NCBI GenBank assembly: GCA_903813345.2
Contig: CAIIXF020000001.1
Location: 44,031,885-44,095,884, forward strand
Length of the DNA stretch: 64,000 nucleotides
Direction of reading: 5' to 3'
Source of the DNA: Owenia fusiformis
Taxonomy: Eukaryota; Annelida; Polychaeta; Sabellida; Oweniidae
Part shown: positions 22,960-36,100 of the stretch, piece after piece
How the letters are laid out: each line of letters begins with the position of its first letter
How positions within the stretch are numbered: the first letter of the stretch is position 1
The notes under the pieces: generated by a model
The model's input: only the letters and a program-made list of their open reading frames with translations
Databases searched by the model: none
What the model was told of the DNA's origin: nothing
Translations under genes and position numbers: made by a program

Positions 22960-24379
22960 TATGTTTCCATTTCAAGGAATCATGGGACTTCACATATAGC
23001 CACATTCTTAGAGTTTAGATATTTTCTCAATAAATAATTTTATTTTAAATAGTGATCTGACCCTTGTATTGAAAATAAAAATACCAGATGGTAGGCTATA
23101 ATATGAGAATTACACTGCACTCAGTTGAAAATCTATCAATCAATCTGTCATTCCATCTGTTTAAATTTTTTCTGTAATTTCCACATTATCAATTTAAGAG
23201 GCTTCTCCTACAGGAGACAATGGGAGACAAGGGGATAACGATGTGGCTATTGAAATGTAGCCTAAAATGTGAAGTTTGCTCAATTGACTTGAACCTGTGT
23301 GGCATGCTCTATAGCTATAGTAAACCAAAAATACTAGCGTCAGATGTTCTGAAGAAAATATATAACTTTCCATAAAGATATGATTATTGTGCTGAATAAG
23401 TATGCATAAAGGCATGTACATGTATTAGCAATGGCATTGTTGGAGATGCATTAGCATTGTGTTAGTTTGGTCATATTAGCTCAGTAGTTGCAATCAAGTA
23501 TTAGTCTGTACTTAAAGACTTATTTGTCATGTTTTGATACAATTATCAATAACAGTCATATAATTGTAAAAAGGGCATCAAAAGATTATTGTTTCTTACT
23601 TCCCACCCTTTTTCAAAAGTTGAGGCATTTCAAAGTTATCCATTACACTTAAGGTAATTGACACTGCCAGCCTCTTTTTAGGATATTCACCCATTACATT
23701 GTACTACTGAAATCTTACATTCACCAGAATTGTAGAACAAATCTCCTCTAATCCTGCATATAAATAGGAAATGCCATAATGGTTGAAATTGAAACGAATA
23801 AAGGATAGTTTAACATATAAATAAATATTAAAAGTAAATCAGCTTTGACTTATAATGGAAGGACTCATAATTTGAGATTTGGGAATTTTATTTCTAATTT
23901 ATTTCACCAAACCTTTGTTGATTCTGCTAATATGTTCTTCAGCATTTAGAATATCACATTATCAGAAATATGTTAAGCTTTCCATTCAGCTTAGTGTAAG
24001 ACTATAAAAGTGATGATCTGAGCATTTTGATAGGTGTATATCAAGTTACATGTTAACCGTTCTATACAAAACCCTGTAAACAATTTTTATTTATGATGGC
24101 AAGTCATACTTGACACAATATCGGCATTTTAAATAGATTTTCTTTTCTTTAAAAAAGACCTTATATTTTTTTTCACTTACAGTTGTAAAATCTATATTAT
24201 TTGTCATGATATTCATGACTTAATTTTTTGCACAAAAATGAGACCAGTGCCAATTTAACTTAAATACTATAGATGTCCTCAGAATGATCGGTCAATTGAT
24301 CAACTTAAATTAAATAGAACTGTTTGATATCAAGTATTGTTTTGTTTGTGTAAATACAGAACTAACGTACAATCCCATT
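22960..24379. other. Intergenic, no supported gene
   Basis: AT-rich sequence without recognisable exons. A short palindromic motif TCTCCTACAGGAGACAATGG at about 23204 recurs as TCTCCTGCGGGAGACAATGG at about 26112, suggesting a small dispersed repeat. Confidence 0.5.
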
Positions 24380-24739
24380 CTGTATAACACCAAGGCGAGG
24401 ATGACATATTGCACTTAAAAGGACTCTTTAAAGAGAAAAGATCTGAGGTAAAGTTAGTGTTCATTTCGAGAGAGTTTATATGGTCATGGTGACATATGTT
24501 GAAGAAATTACTCAGGTCGAAGTGCCTATTTAATATTGAATTAATAAGTTATAATACCCTCATATAACTGTACAGGATTTAACAGGTGAAACACACTGAA
24601 GGTAGGACTTGTGTTACACTTAAAGTTTGGATATTAAGATTCTAAGATTCCAACAGGCTCAGTAATAGCTATCTCTGAAGTGATGGTTATAAGGTAGGGA
24701 GTAACATTACATGTCACAGTGCCTTGGTGTAACATACAG
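24380..24739. mobile_element. Probable MITE, CTGTAT...ACACCAAGGC termini
   Basis: CTGTATAACACCAAGGC (24380-24396) pairs with GCCTTGGTGTAACATACAG (24721-24739), allowing a 2-nt gap. The 360-bp spacing fits a non-autonomous element. No clear target duplication. Confidence 0.5.
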
Positions 24740-26943
24740 ATGAAAAAAGTAAGGAAGGTACATATAATGTGTGAGAGTATTTCATTATATATTATACATA
24801 TATTGATGATTTATGAAGTGTGATTATTCGACTAAAAGTATCCATGTTTTCTAAACATTTTCTGAATTCACAATATTGTGAAAATTTGAATTTAGCATAA
24901 GAAATTTATTAATAGAACTAACATTTAAAATTAGTCTTCTGATGATAAATGGCAGTCTTAAACTACTTAGTTTGATTTAAATAGTTGAATGATTATTATT
25001 TATTATTTTATTCAAAGGAGAGTGAAAACATATAATTATTCCAAAGTTCAACAACTTCAGCTTGATGTACAAAGATGATTCAATAATGAATTTACATTTA
25101 TTTATTTGATTGGCATAATTTGTTATAATTTCACCCCTGGCCAACAACTGATATGGCCTTGTATGAGTTTATGGTAATGTTATTGATATATAGAATGAAT
25201 TGATGGTCAATATTTAACATCTTTATGAAGACTCGTACATTCTATATCCTCATGTAATATGTATAAGACCAGGCTCAAATGTTGAATGAAAAATAGTATT
25301 TTATTTTAGACTGATATAAGTTAAAGGTCAGTCATTGTTTGTTCAAGGCTAATTGTGTGATTGTCTCACAACCCATCACAATACTAGGTTGTCTAGATAC
25401 ATTTTCTAGGATGTGTCAACACATAATCGTGAATTGCTTCAACAGAGTACCTCATGAAGGGCTAGCCTACTATACTCTATGTTGGAAAACAATTTGATAT
25501 CATTACTCATTATTATGGATGAATCAAAAAATGAGCCAACATTTCAAAAGAGGACCACCTCTATCAATATCCATATCTTTTTTGTTTCAAACTTTAAATA
25601 CTTGTATAGATGGAAATCTTTTTCAATATCCTCATGCAATAGTTCCATATGCACTTCCACTGTAATAACCCAGTCTGACTGGCTAACCCTTATATGAGAT
25701 ATCTCTATTATATTAGTTAATTCAATTAAAAAAGCGTGCAGGGGTGAATGAGCGAGAAATAGAAATATCAATTCCATACTATAGATATTTATCAATATGA
25801 AACAAGAATTACTTAATACTAACTTTTAAGGGAAAATATATTAAATATTTACAAACTGGGTTAGTTTATATATGGGTTAACCCAAAATAGATCATTGAGC
25901 AGTCAAAACTCTCAGACTGATGAATCGAAGCTGGATGAACAAATTACAGTATTGTGGTAGAATATATATGAAGTTAGAGGTTATTGTCTGTCTGACGGAC
26001 TAACTGCAAATTAGTATGTAATCATGCTTTATGTTATTAGAAATATTGATGTATGGTGTATTTACATGTATATATCAATTGGTATGTTAGAATTTATTTC
26101 AAGATCTATCGTCTCCTGCGGGAGACAATGGGATATACATGTGTTACTTTTGTCATCTCATTGTAGTGTCTCCAGATAACATATAAATGAAAACAAACTT
26201 ACTATTAGTCTAATGTCATAATATTAATGTTGGTTAATCTTTATGCTTTCAGGTAAAATTAGCAGCTCGCAGAATCCTCCAGATGTCACGGTGTAGTATA
26301 ACCAACGATGAATTGCTATTATCCTCATAAGGAGGATGATACTAAGAATCTAAAGCATACACAATATCACCTGTAATGTCACACTCTGAAGATGCGTATA
26401 GAATGAATTATGGACATCATAATTTTGGGATCAGTTTTTTCATGAGACATTGAAAAATCTTTCCCTTATCTTTATCTTCTCAGGATATTACGTTTTTGTG
26501 ATGTTATGGATATGACATTTACTTCATAATGATTTCATGAGTATATTTCATAATATGAATGCGCTGCAGACTGTTTGATCCCAGGGAATAACAGATCAGG
26601 ATATATTGAGCAATCCAGGACTTGAACAGAGTAAGGCATTGTAGCTGTATGTATTGTAGGCCTGGTGTGGCTGATGGAAAGCTACAGCTGTTTCAGTACA
26701 GAACCCTGTAAAGGAAGAACACAAGAACAAATTTTGACAGCATATAATAAATACTATGGATACTTGAAGTACAGTAGCTGAATGCTCCCAAGAAACTCCA
26801 AGAATCCCTTTACCAGATATTGCCAAAGTAACTATTACTTTTCGACAGCAGTTCACTAAACATGGAGTGAAAATACTCTTGGAGAAAACCTTAGCTGAAC
26901 TACATAATCAAATTTCTATTATAAAATATGAATAACTAGAAAG
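24740..26943 (+). other. Upstream region of kazrin coding start
   Basis: AT-rich. Acceptor-like TTTATGCTTTCAG (ending about 26252) and TCTTCTCAG (about 26483) could introduce a 5' UTR exon leading to the ATG at 26944. No TATA or initiator arrangement stands out, and no other gene was seen. Confidence 0.3.
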
Positions 26944-27178
26944 ATGTCAGAAGACAACCAAGCGCCTGGTATGTCAGGCGTTGACAAGAACACAACCTAT
27001 GAGAGAAAGGACAATCATCAGTCAAGGACTCAGAGCTTTGCTGAAGCACTTGATACGGCTCTGAATGGCTTAGCTGATATGGATGAACGATCTAAGACAC
27101 TGCCTCTTCCAGACAAAGCCACAGAGAAGCATAAATTTGCAAATGCAATTGCAAAACAGAATGTTATTATTGGCTCAG
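26944..27178 (+). CDS. KAZN: Kazrin coding exon 1
   Basis: ATG at 26944, donor TCAG|GTATGT, ends phase 1. It encodes 78 residues, acidic and Ser/Thr/Gln-rich (SFAEALDTALNGLADMDE, NAIAKQNVIIGS). I do not recognise this N-terminus in vertebrate kazrins, so it may be an alternative or lineage-specific start. The frame joins exactly to exon 2, GCC ATC CAG. Confidence 0.8.
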
Positions 27179-30100
27179 GTATGTGTAATTTTATTCTTTA
27201 ATCTTCTTCCTATCGTGAATTGTATCGTTGCATAACATTTACATGTTTTTTTAATATGGCATAGTATTTTTCATTTTTCCACCTCATACTCATCAAGATG
27301 GTAATAAACTGGCAGCACAATTCTGAAATTGAAGCAAGGCAGGGGTATGCTAAAAGAACCCCAGAGATGTAGTCAAAACATTAAATGTATAGGCACAAGG
27401 TATGATAATGAATTTCTGCATATCACCATTGAATATTGCCTAATAAAAAACACAGATACATCTGAACAACATTGTAGGAGGGAGTCTTCTGTAAGAAGGT
27501 GTCAAAAGCTGAAATGTTCATCATTTGTTCATGTTAAGTAAATCATAAGCATTTCACATGTTGAAAACACACAACACAGAGAGTAGAGACAATCTTTTTA
27601 CGAGTGCTGACATTATGTTGATGAATGGAAGCCATCAACGATAAAAGCTACATAACTGCATTCTTTGTAGATTCAAACCATCCATTTCTTCCAAATCATA
27701 AAAGGAATTCTGTATTACATTATTACTTGAAGTTTGGATGAGGGGAAGAGGGGATTACAGGACTGAGGATATGGGTTCAAAAATACAATAGAGATGGGAG
27801 TAAGATTGAAGCAAAAACAATGTTAGAGACTATTTTTGAAACAATTTACCTATTGCTATGAAAGCCACGTGAAATCTCCTGTTTGAGAACCCCTGTTCTA
27901 GCCTTGTGGGATTGATTTTGGATATGCCTAATAACAAAGTTCTACTGGTTGGGGTTTAATCAACAAATGTTCTGAGAAAATGACGATTTTAGCAAGGGTA
28001 GATATTGCGCCATTGACTTAAGATGGGAATATTTTCATATCCCTAGTATGTTATCATAGAGATATCATGGAATCCTTAATTATTATCTCAGAAGAACACT
28101 GGTTGATCGAGTCTCAACCAGTTGATTTATGTTACTGGATTTATATGTATTTTCAGTTCTAATATCCTAGATGCTAGATGATTTTATTTTCTTTGAAAAT
28201 GTGACTTCTAGGTCGTGGAGATTCCCCATAGCCCCTATGTTGGAAAATCACAAAAATGGAAATATCTTTTCTTGTTTTGGGCAGATAAAATTTTCTTATA
28301 CTGGACATATTTTAATTTGTATAACTATCAGATACATAAGGGTAATATGAAAAGTGAACCACTAAAACTGATAAATATTCAAGTTTAAGGGAATTTTGTA
28401 ATACCCTGCCATGTTATTTCCCCCGAATCAGCCACCTGGTGGCGAAACTGGTAACTACCTACTCCCATCTGAGTAATTGGTTGGAATGGTGGTTCTTATA
28501 CACGAGACTTTAGCTGAACTGAGGTCTTTCTGAAAATTTTGTTTGCCCCTAGATCAAGGGGCAAAGCAATCTTATTGGAGAATATAGGGGACGGGAGGGA
28601 AAATGCTAGTGAAATAAATTAATAAACAATTGAAATTATAGAAACATCTGCAGTTAAAACAAAATGAATAAGAGCAATATTTTTATTGGGGTTATTATCT
28701 ATGATTTCCAAGTAAATGATTTCCTGTGTTGCAGATTTGTCTGAGAAAGTAAAAAGATGGGAGATTGTAAAAGTAAGATTGAAGCAAAAATGAAATGAGA
28801 GACTATTTTTGAAACAATTTACCTATTGTTATGATTACATATGGTTTAAACATCACCTTTAAATTAGTGGTTACCTATGCTTTGATAGATTAATAGATAA
28901 CTGCAACTTTAATGCTGGAATCAGCCAAGGCCCAATCAGTTGTAAACTTATATAATAAAAAGAAACAAAAAACAAACTGAACTTATTTAATTAATGCTAT
29001 CTGTACTATTTACATACTCTTTAAAGGTGCAACAATTAGTGCAGGGGGGCAATTCAACGATCATAGACCAGTGTCAAAATATATTTAAGTTTGGATATTT
29101 CATCAAGACTAACATATATTTTATTATCTACAAAGAAACCCCCTGGATGAACGTTACTTCAGCTGATATTCCTCTTGAAACGTGGTGAATCTTAAAAATC
29201 TATACGTGGGACTCCCTTTATATAAGCTTTGAACTGAATTTACACTTCTCAATGCTGAAATTGAGAGTTTAAGAAAATAGGTATGTCAAAGAAGATGTGA
29301 AGCCAAATTCGAATTTTCTCTCTATAGTCCTTGTTTGCCCCTTTAATTATTACAGGTATTCTCTTTTGATTACCTATACTATTTAAGGTTATGGTTACAT
29401 AGACTATTAGCCAGGTTAGGGAACAGGGAGGAAACCTTATTTTTATATAGTCTAGACACATATAGACACAACCTCACCATGATAATATTCAAAAATCTAT
29501 TTGAATTAAAGGTTCATGGATTTGATAAGACTCACCAAGTGTAAGACTTGCCACACATCGTTTCTTTAATTTTGAAAGGATTTCGTAAAAAAACAAAAAC
29601 AATATTAAAAGAGATCTAATTATGTGCTACCCACTTCTCTCATGTTGATTTTTTAATGATCTCATATATGGCAGTATTTGTGTTTTTACCAAAGTGCCTT
29701 TGTTGATAAGATTGGCAAAAGCACCCATTTAAGAAAAAACAGGCCTGAATCCTGGCTTTCAAAAATAAGATCTGTGAGGATGATTGAGAACATTTGTTAA
29801 GTTTCTTTAGGAGCCAAATATCATGTACTTCATTATTTCCTGATGATTATGTTGGGGGGGGGGGGGGGGTTGGGTGATAGAAGGCCTTGTAGGCGATATT
29901 GTTACTTTAATCATAAATATGATTAAAGAATAAGGGTAGCGGTGGTCTGATCCTTTGTTGAATTAGTTGTATAAAAGGAAATTTTGAACTGCTCCCTTAC
30001 TTTCAAAGCGAACCAGTGCAAGAAAAGAAGAAATCCACTTTCCTCACCTTGATTATAAAACAGACGCTGACCAGAATGTAAGCTATTTTCAGAACAAAAC

Positions 30101-33100
30101 ACAACACATGGAGCTTTTATAAACCAGAGAACATCTTCTCAATCCTTCAACCATCATCACAACATGTTTTATATCTTAGGGTTTGACTGTTATTTCTAAT
30201 CAAGGTACATTTAAATACTTATTAATTAGAATAGCTGTATATTGAACACCAATACTATAAGTTATTGAATGATTTGAAGTGCAGTACAGAATATATTCTA
30301 CTCAAGAAATTCTGTATTGGAACGAAACAAAGTCGAGAGCCAATACAGAATATCGAGAGCAGAATTATCCTGTATTGCACTTCACATCATTCTATTGTGT
30401 GGTCCTAGGCCAATATATTTTACTTAGGAGATAATCCCTAGAAATATTGTGTATTCTCTGTATTGCTACTGAGATTGTCCCCTCCGTACCAATATTTTCT
30501 GTGTTGCTACGGAGATGATCAACGGGGACAATCTCAGTAGCAATACAGATTGGTACAGCACATGAACTGACCAATCAGAAGGCTTCATTTTACAGATCAT
30601 ACGATAAAGATTGATACAGCACAAGAACTGACCAATCAAGGGGCTTCATTTTTCAGAACATACGATAAATGTATATGTTAGTAAACTCTGTGCAAGTATA
30701 GTCACCTACTTTGCCAGTCATAAGCCCTCAAAGACTGGTTTCTGTGAATTATAATATGGCTGTGCTGTGCTCTGTGATTGGTTGAATGCAAAACTGTAAA
30801 ATTATTGTTTGTAGTCAGAGGGTAATATATGAGCTGATTAATTCAGGGTTTTGCCAACAGGTTTAATTAAGATTGTTCGTTCGACTGACATATTATGCGT
30901 GTGCCTAAACAAAATCTGTCCAAAGTTTTCTAAACTATTTGGACAAGTTGCACTAAAGAGTTGCACTGAAGAAAAACGTTCATGTTTAACCTCAGCTGAC
31001 TGAAGATTCTGACAAATAATTAGAAACAAGACATTTCTGTACCTGTAAGCACTTGGTATGATTCACTAAAGATACCATTAATGTCTCTCTCGGTGTATTA
31101 TTAGTTTCATTAGTATACTTGAAGAGCTAATATATTAATTGATCCATAATCAGATTTTAGTGATAATAGATCAAGTAGGATCTACCTGTTTCGAGAGATT
31201 GATTTAGCATCTTTAGAAGAGAGCCGTAATGTTTTTTACACATAGACTTTCATTGTATACCTAATATCATTCTAATATATGAAGAATTATCATAAACTAA
31301 GATAAAATGTGTTCATGTTGGATCAATACTATCGATACCATGAAATAACCAATTCCCGGGCGATTGAAAACGAGAACCCTTTACTTCCGGTTTGAGAATT
31401 TGAAAAATTATTTCTAAAAATGACCTAGCTTTTGTTAATTCCTAGTGTAATTGGTGGCTTTGCACAACTATTGATAGAATAGAATCCATTGGAATGATCT
31501 TGACGAAGAAAGCATCACGTAAAATCTTTGTTTTTAAACCATTCCAAGGCATTCCGAGTCAAAATTGCAAAAAAATTAAAATGCTGAAATTTGTCGGATA
31601 GCAAACTGAAATAGTTTCGAACCCCCTCCCTCCCTCTGATCTGACATCGAACTTTATTCAATCAGATCAAGGGCGTTACAATACCCGGGAATTTATCGGT
31701 TCGTGCAGTACTTGTTTGTGATAGCGCCATCTGCAGGTCACTGTGGTTATAGCCTACATAATACGGGGTAGGATATCGGGAATTCGGTGCAGTTTCTATC
31801 CGTCGATTACGCTATGAATTGAAGCAAGTGTGACCAATCTATCCACTTAAACAATTTGATAATTGATTAAATCGTTAAACAAAATCGATAAACACGTCAT
31901 ACACTTCCCATCTCCTTAGAAATTAGCATGTATTTATCGGATTGTGTTTTCAGACGATGCTCGACCCAGACCACTAGGGAAATCCTTATGCTAATTAGTA
32001 TGACGTCATATTTTCCTGGGGAATCCTAGATTTCAAAGCCTTGGTCTTTTATTGTGTCAAATTGAAACGTTCTTTTGCAGACAGAAAATTGACAGATTAG
32101 CTTTTAACTTTCAGCTTTGATGTTTAAATATTCTATATTTCTTCCAGACTTCTTGCTGAATATCATATAATGTTATAACTTGATTTGGATTTTGGACGAT
32201 TGCCTGATTGATCCTTTCTGAAATTTTGATTGTGATTGATTGATTGGCAAGAAAAATAATTCCTACTGTTTTCAGCGAAGTCTAAATGTTACAGCATAAA
32301 TTATAATAAGTGGGAAGTAGAATAAAGGATGGGCGGGGCCAGGGGATTGGTGGCCCTACCAGCCCCACCAATATTCACACGCATACACATAAGAGACAAA
32401 CACACCCAGGCTCCAGGCCGTGATGGAAATATAAAACTATTTAGGGCACAAAATGGTATTTATAGACCGATATATAGTGAATCCGCCATGTATTGAAGGT
32501 AAAACAATCTGCATTATTGTTACTTCTATCAATACATGGATTGTGCAATGGAAAAGCAATGGCACAATCAAAAATGTGCATATCAATCGTGAATATCTCT
32601 CGGTTCAAAGCTTAATTCCAACAGAATCGTGTCAAAATATGTTTCTGAATAACAGTTATACATTATAAGATCGCAAACTCTTACAAATTATCAGCCGAAT
32701 GGCTAATTTTCAACGAAATGTCCTTAAGACAACAGCCCTGGGTCGCGCCTATGACGAAAATAAGCTTGAATATCCCTCCCCTAAATAATATTGATAATCA
32801 CATTTATGCGTGCGCGCGCAGCTCGTCCACTGAACGAAACGCCACTTCCCGCTGAAATCACCGGGTATTGATCTTTCCCTTGATCAGATAAGGTGAATCA
32901 AAAAGTTTTCAAGTCAGATTTGCAGTCATGGAAGTTATGCCTTTCTAAGTAGCTCATATATTAGTCTATATATTTCAAATTCTGTTTTGGAGTTAAACGT
33001 ATTTAGAGGCTTTAGATCTCAACATCATCAACACCCTAAAATTATTTATCATAGTAATTAATTTCCACTATACTAAAAACTGTATAATTGACCTATATGC

Positions 33101-36100
33101 AAGCTAGTTGCACAGGACCAACCAAGATTCAGTCAATTCTTTGACAATCTAGCCCCTTGGATTTCATCAAAATTCTTATTTTAATCAAATATAAGTTTTG
33201 ATAAAAAGTTCTTAATCCATCTGATATTAGATTTCTTAGAGAGGTTTGAAAGGTAATATTTGCTAGAAATGTATTTTGGCTGAGAAATAAGGGATAGAAC
33301 TGACCATTTTTGGCTATAAATTTTATTTTTGAATTGTCTTAGAGGGTGACCTGGTCAGCCTGACCTTGGTTGTGTACATGTATAGGCACTCAATTTCACT
33401 TCACTAAAAATAGGACTGTCAATCAAATCTTGAATTGATCAGAGATAAGAATGGAAATTGGATATGTTGACTTTGTTTTTCTGTATACTACTTACTATGT
33501 TAGAAAAAAATCAAGTTTGGATATCTTGATGAATGTAGAGATATTAGAATTAATATTTTTGATAAAAATGTACATGTTTTTGTACATAAGTGCAAAGCTT
33601 TGAATTCTATTTTTAGCAACCGACTTGTTAAATCTGAAATACATATTTGGGGAAGGGTTGTCTGCATGGAAGGCTTCTCCCTTTGGATACAATGGTAATC
33701 AATGAAGGGGTGAATGTGAGGTTTGGGTGCATTTAAAAAAAAGTTGAATGAACTTGAATTTACCTTTTTTAAAAAACTTTTTTTGAAAAAAATCTAACTT
33801 CCAACAAGTCTGTTTTACAGTATGAAGGTTGGGTTGTCTAGTAGTTGTAGTGCAAAATGTTTGAAATGACCCCCCTGGTCATATTCATAAGAAATTATTT
33901 CAGAAAATGCACAAATTGTGACATTTACTGTACTGCAGTTGACCTCCAGAATGTGATGTAAATATGACAATGCCTTTTAAAGAATAAGGTTAAATACAAA
34001 AATTGAGCTAAACCATTCAATTTGATTTTAAAAAGTATATTATATTACTTATGAGTCTTATGAGTCTGAGAAGTAGACTTAAGTAAGATATCTCAATTAA
34101 GTCTTTTATCATTGATCTGAGGCAAATCTACTTCATGCTTTTACTTTACTGTATTTGCTATATTTTATGTAAGAACATAGAACACATTTCTTGGTACATC
34201 TGAAAAAACGCACTTAACAAATCTTCTACAAAGCAATAAACTATGCCAGCTTTTTCCTAGTTTTAAGATCACCTGTTAAAACTTCATCTTTTTGCCAAGA
34301 ATAATTGTAGTTGCCATGGAAACACCAATATTTTTTGTCAATTATTCAGCTGAGAGAAACTGTATAATAGTTAGCGCATTCATAGATGGTTACTAGCCCC
34401 AGAGATATTGGCTTGGATCATTAGGGATAATAAAACAACACATGTGTGATCTATTTAGTGATCTATTTCATAAGGTTTATAGAAAACTGATGTAATTTAA
34501 GTTTTTCCTTCATGTAGCAGTAGAAAAGACATTAGACTGGTTGTTACTGATAGTTTACAGTGTTGGAGTTTGAGGGTTGATTTGGTTGCCAGGTAAATAC
34601 AAACATCTTACTATGATTCTGTAAGTACAATATATATTGCAATTGTCAAGATGAACACTTTAAGGGTGAATTGGTGTCATTAATAGTTTACACATCTGAA
34701 ATATTAATATTTATCGTATGATCTGTAAAATGAAGCCCTCTGATTGGTCAGTTCTTGTGCTGTACCAATCTGTATTGCTACTGAGATTGTCCCCCCATTG
34801 ATCATCTCCGTCGCAATACAGAAAATATTGGTATGGAGCGGACAATCTCAGTAGCAATACGGAGGATCACACAATAAAAACGTTATTGAATGATTTGAAG
34901 TGCAATACAGGATATATTCTGTCTCGATATTCTGTATTGGCACTCGACTTTGTCTCGTTCCAATACGGAATTTCTCAAGCAATATATCCTGTATTGCACC
35001 TCAAATCATTCAATAATATATTGTATTGTTTGTATTGTAATGTATTGTATTGTATTGTTTTGTGGATTATGATGCCTTCTGGTTTCTTAAGTATGTTGCG
35101 TTTCAGATTTTCCAAAAGAAAAACATGTTTTTCAACTTTGTAGTTGCATAGGATTTGATTATATATTCAAATTAACTAATGGTCTATATGGCTTTGCACT
35201 TAAACCTCTTCTAGTTGCATATTTTCAATTTGCCTTTGGATCATGTCGGTTAAATGTAGATTTATATAAATGCCAGACTTAAATCATGAAGCCTCAGAAG
35301 CAAAAGTGAGAAAAGGATTTACAGATAGTGATATTGTTAGTTATTCCATAGTTAGCATGATATTCATAGGATAACATGTGAAAATAAAAACGGTATTTTT
35401 GTAATCAGTGGTAAAATATGATATTTTTGACAAATTTTCACTTAACCATAACATACGGTTTTTTAGCCATGACATACGACGTCGTATGCGATGGTTTATG
35501 GATTTTTGCTACTTCAGACTCAAAACGAGGCTAAGTGTCAACATCGCCGGATCGTTTGGAAATTTGAATTAAAGAACTTAATTTCCGACGATTCTGATGA
35601 TGACTTTAGGCTTAACTATGGAATAAAAAGAACATCCTATGATTTACTCGTGATATGATTTTAATCCACTCATGGATATTTTATATCTACACTCTCTCGC
35701 TACGCTCGCTCGTGCAGATATCATATCCATTCGTGGATAAAAATCATATCATAAATCATAGGATATCCTCTATTTCTGTTTGTCATCACATAACCTGTAT
35801 GTAATGGTATAACCAATAAGGCTTATTATCTGTTCATAACAAGATGAATTGAGAACTGCAGAAAGAAGAAATGTTATCTACTGCAATGGAGTCAAGTGTT
35901 AACCATAAATTATGACATATATCGGCCCCTCATTCTTTTTCAAATATTTCATCTTAGGTAGTGCTTAATTCAGCTTACAGAAAAATGAAGAATATATTGT
36001 TTTCATCATATTATTTGAGAATGTTTGTTTTACTGACGCATACAAGGAACTTTAACTTTCATTTTTGGACAAGATAAAAGCTGCTAATGTTACCACAATG

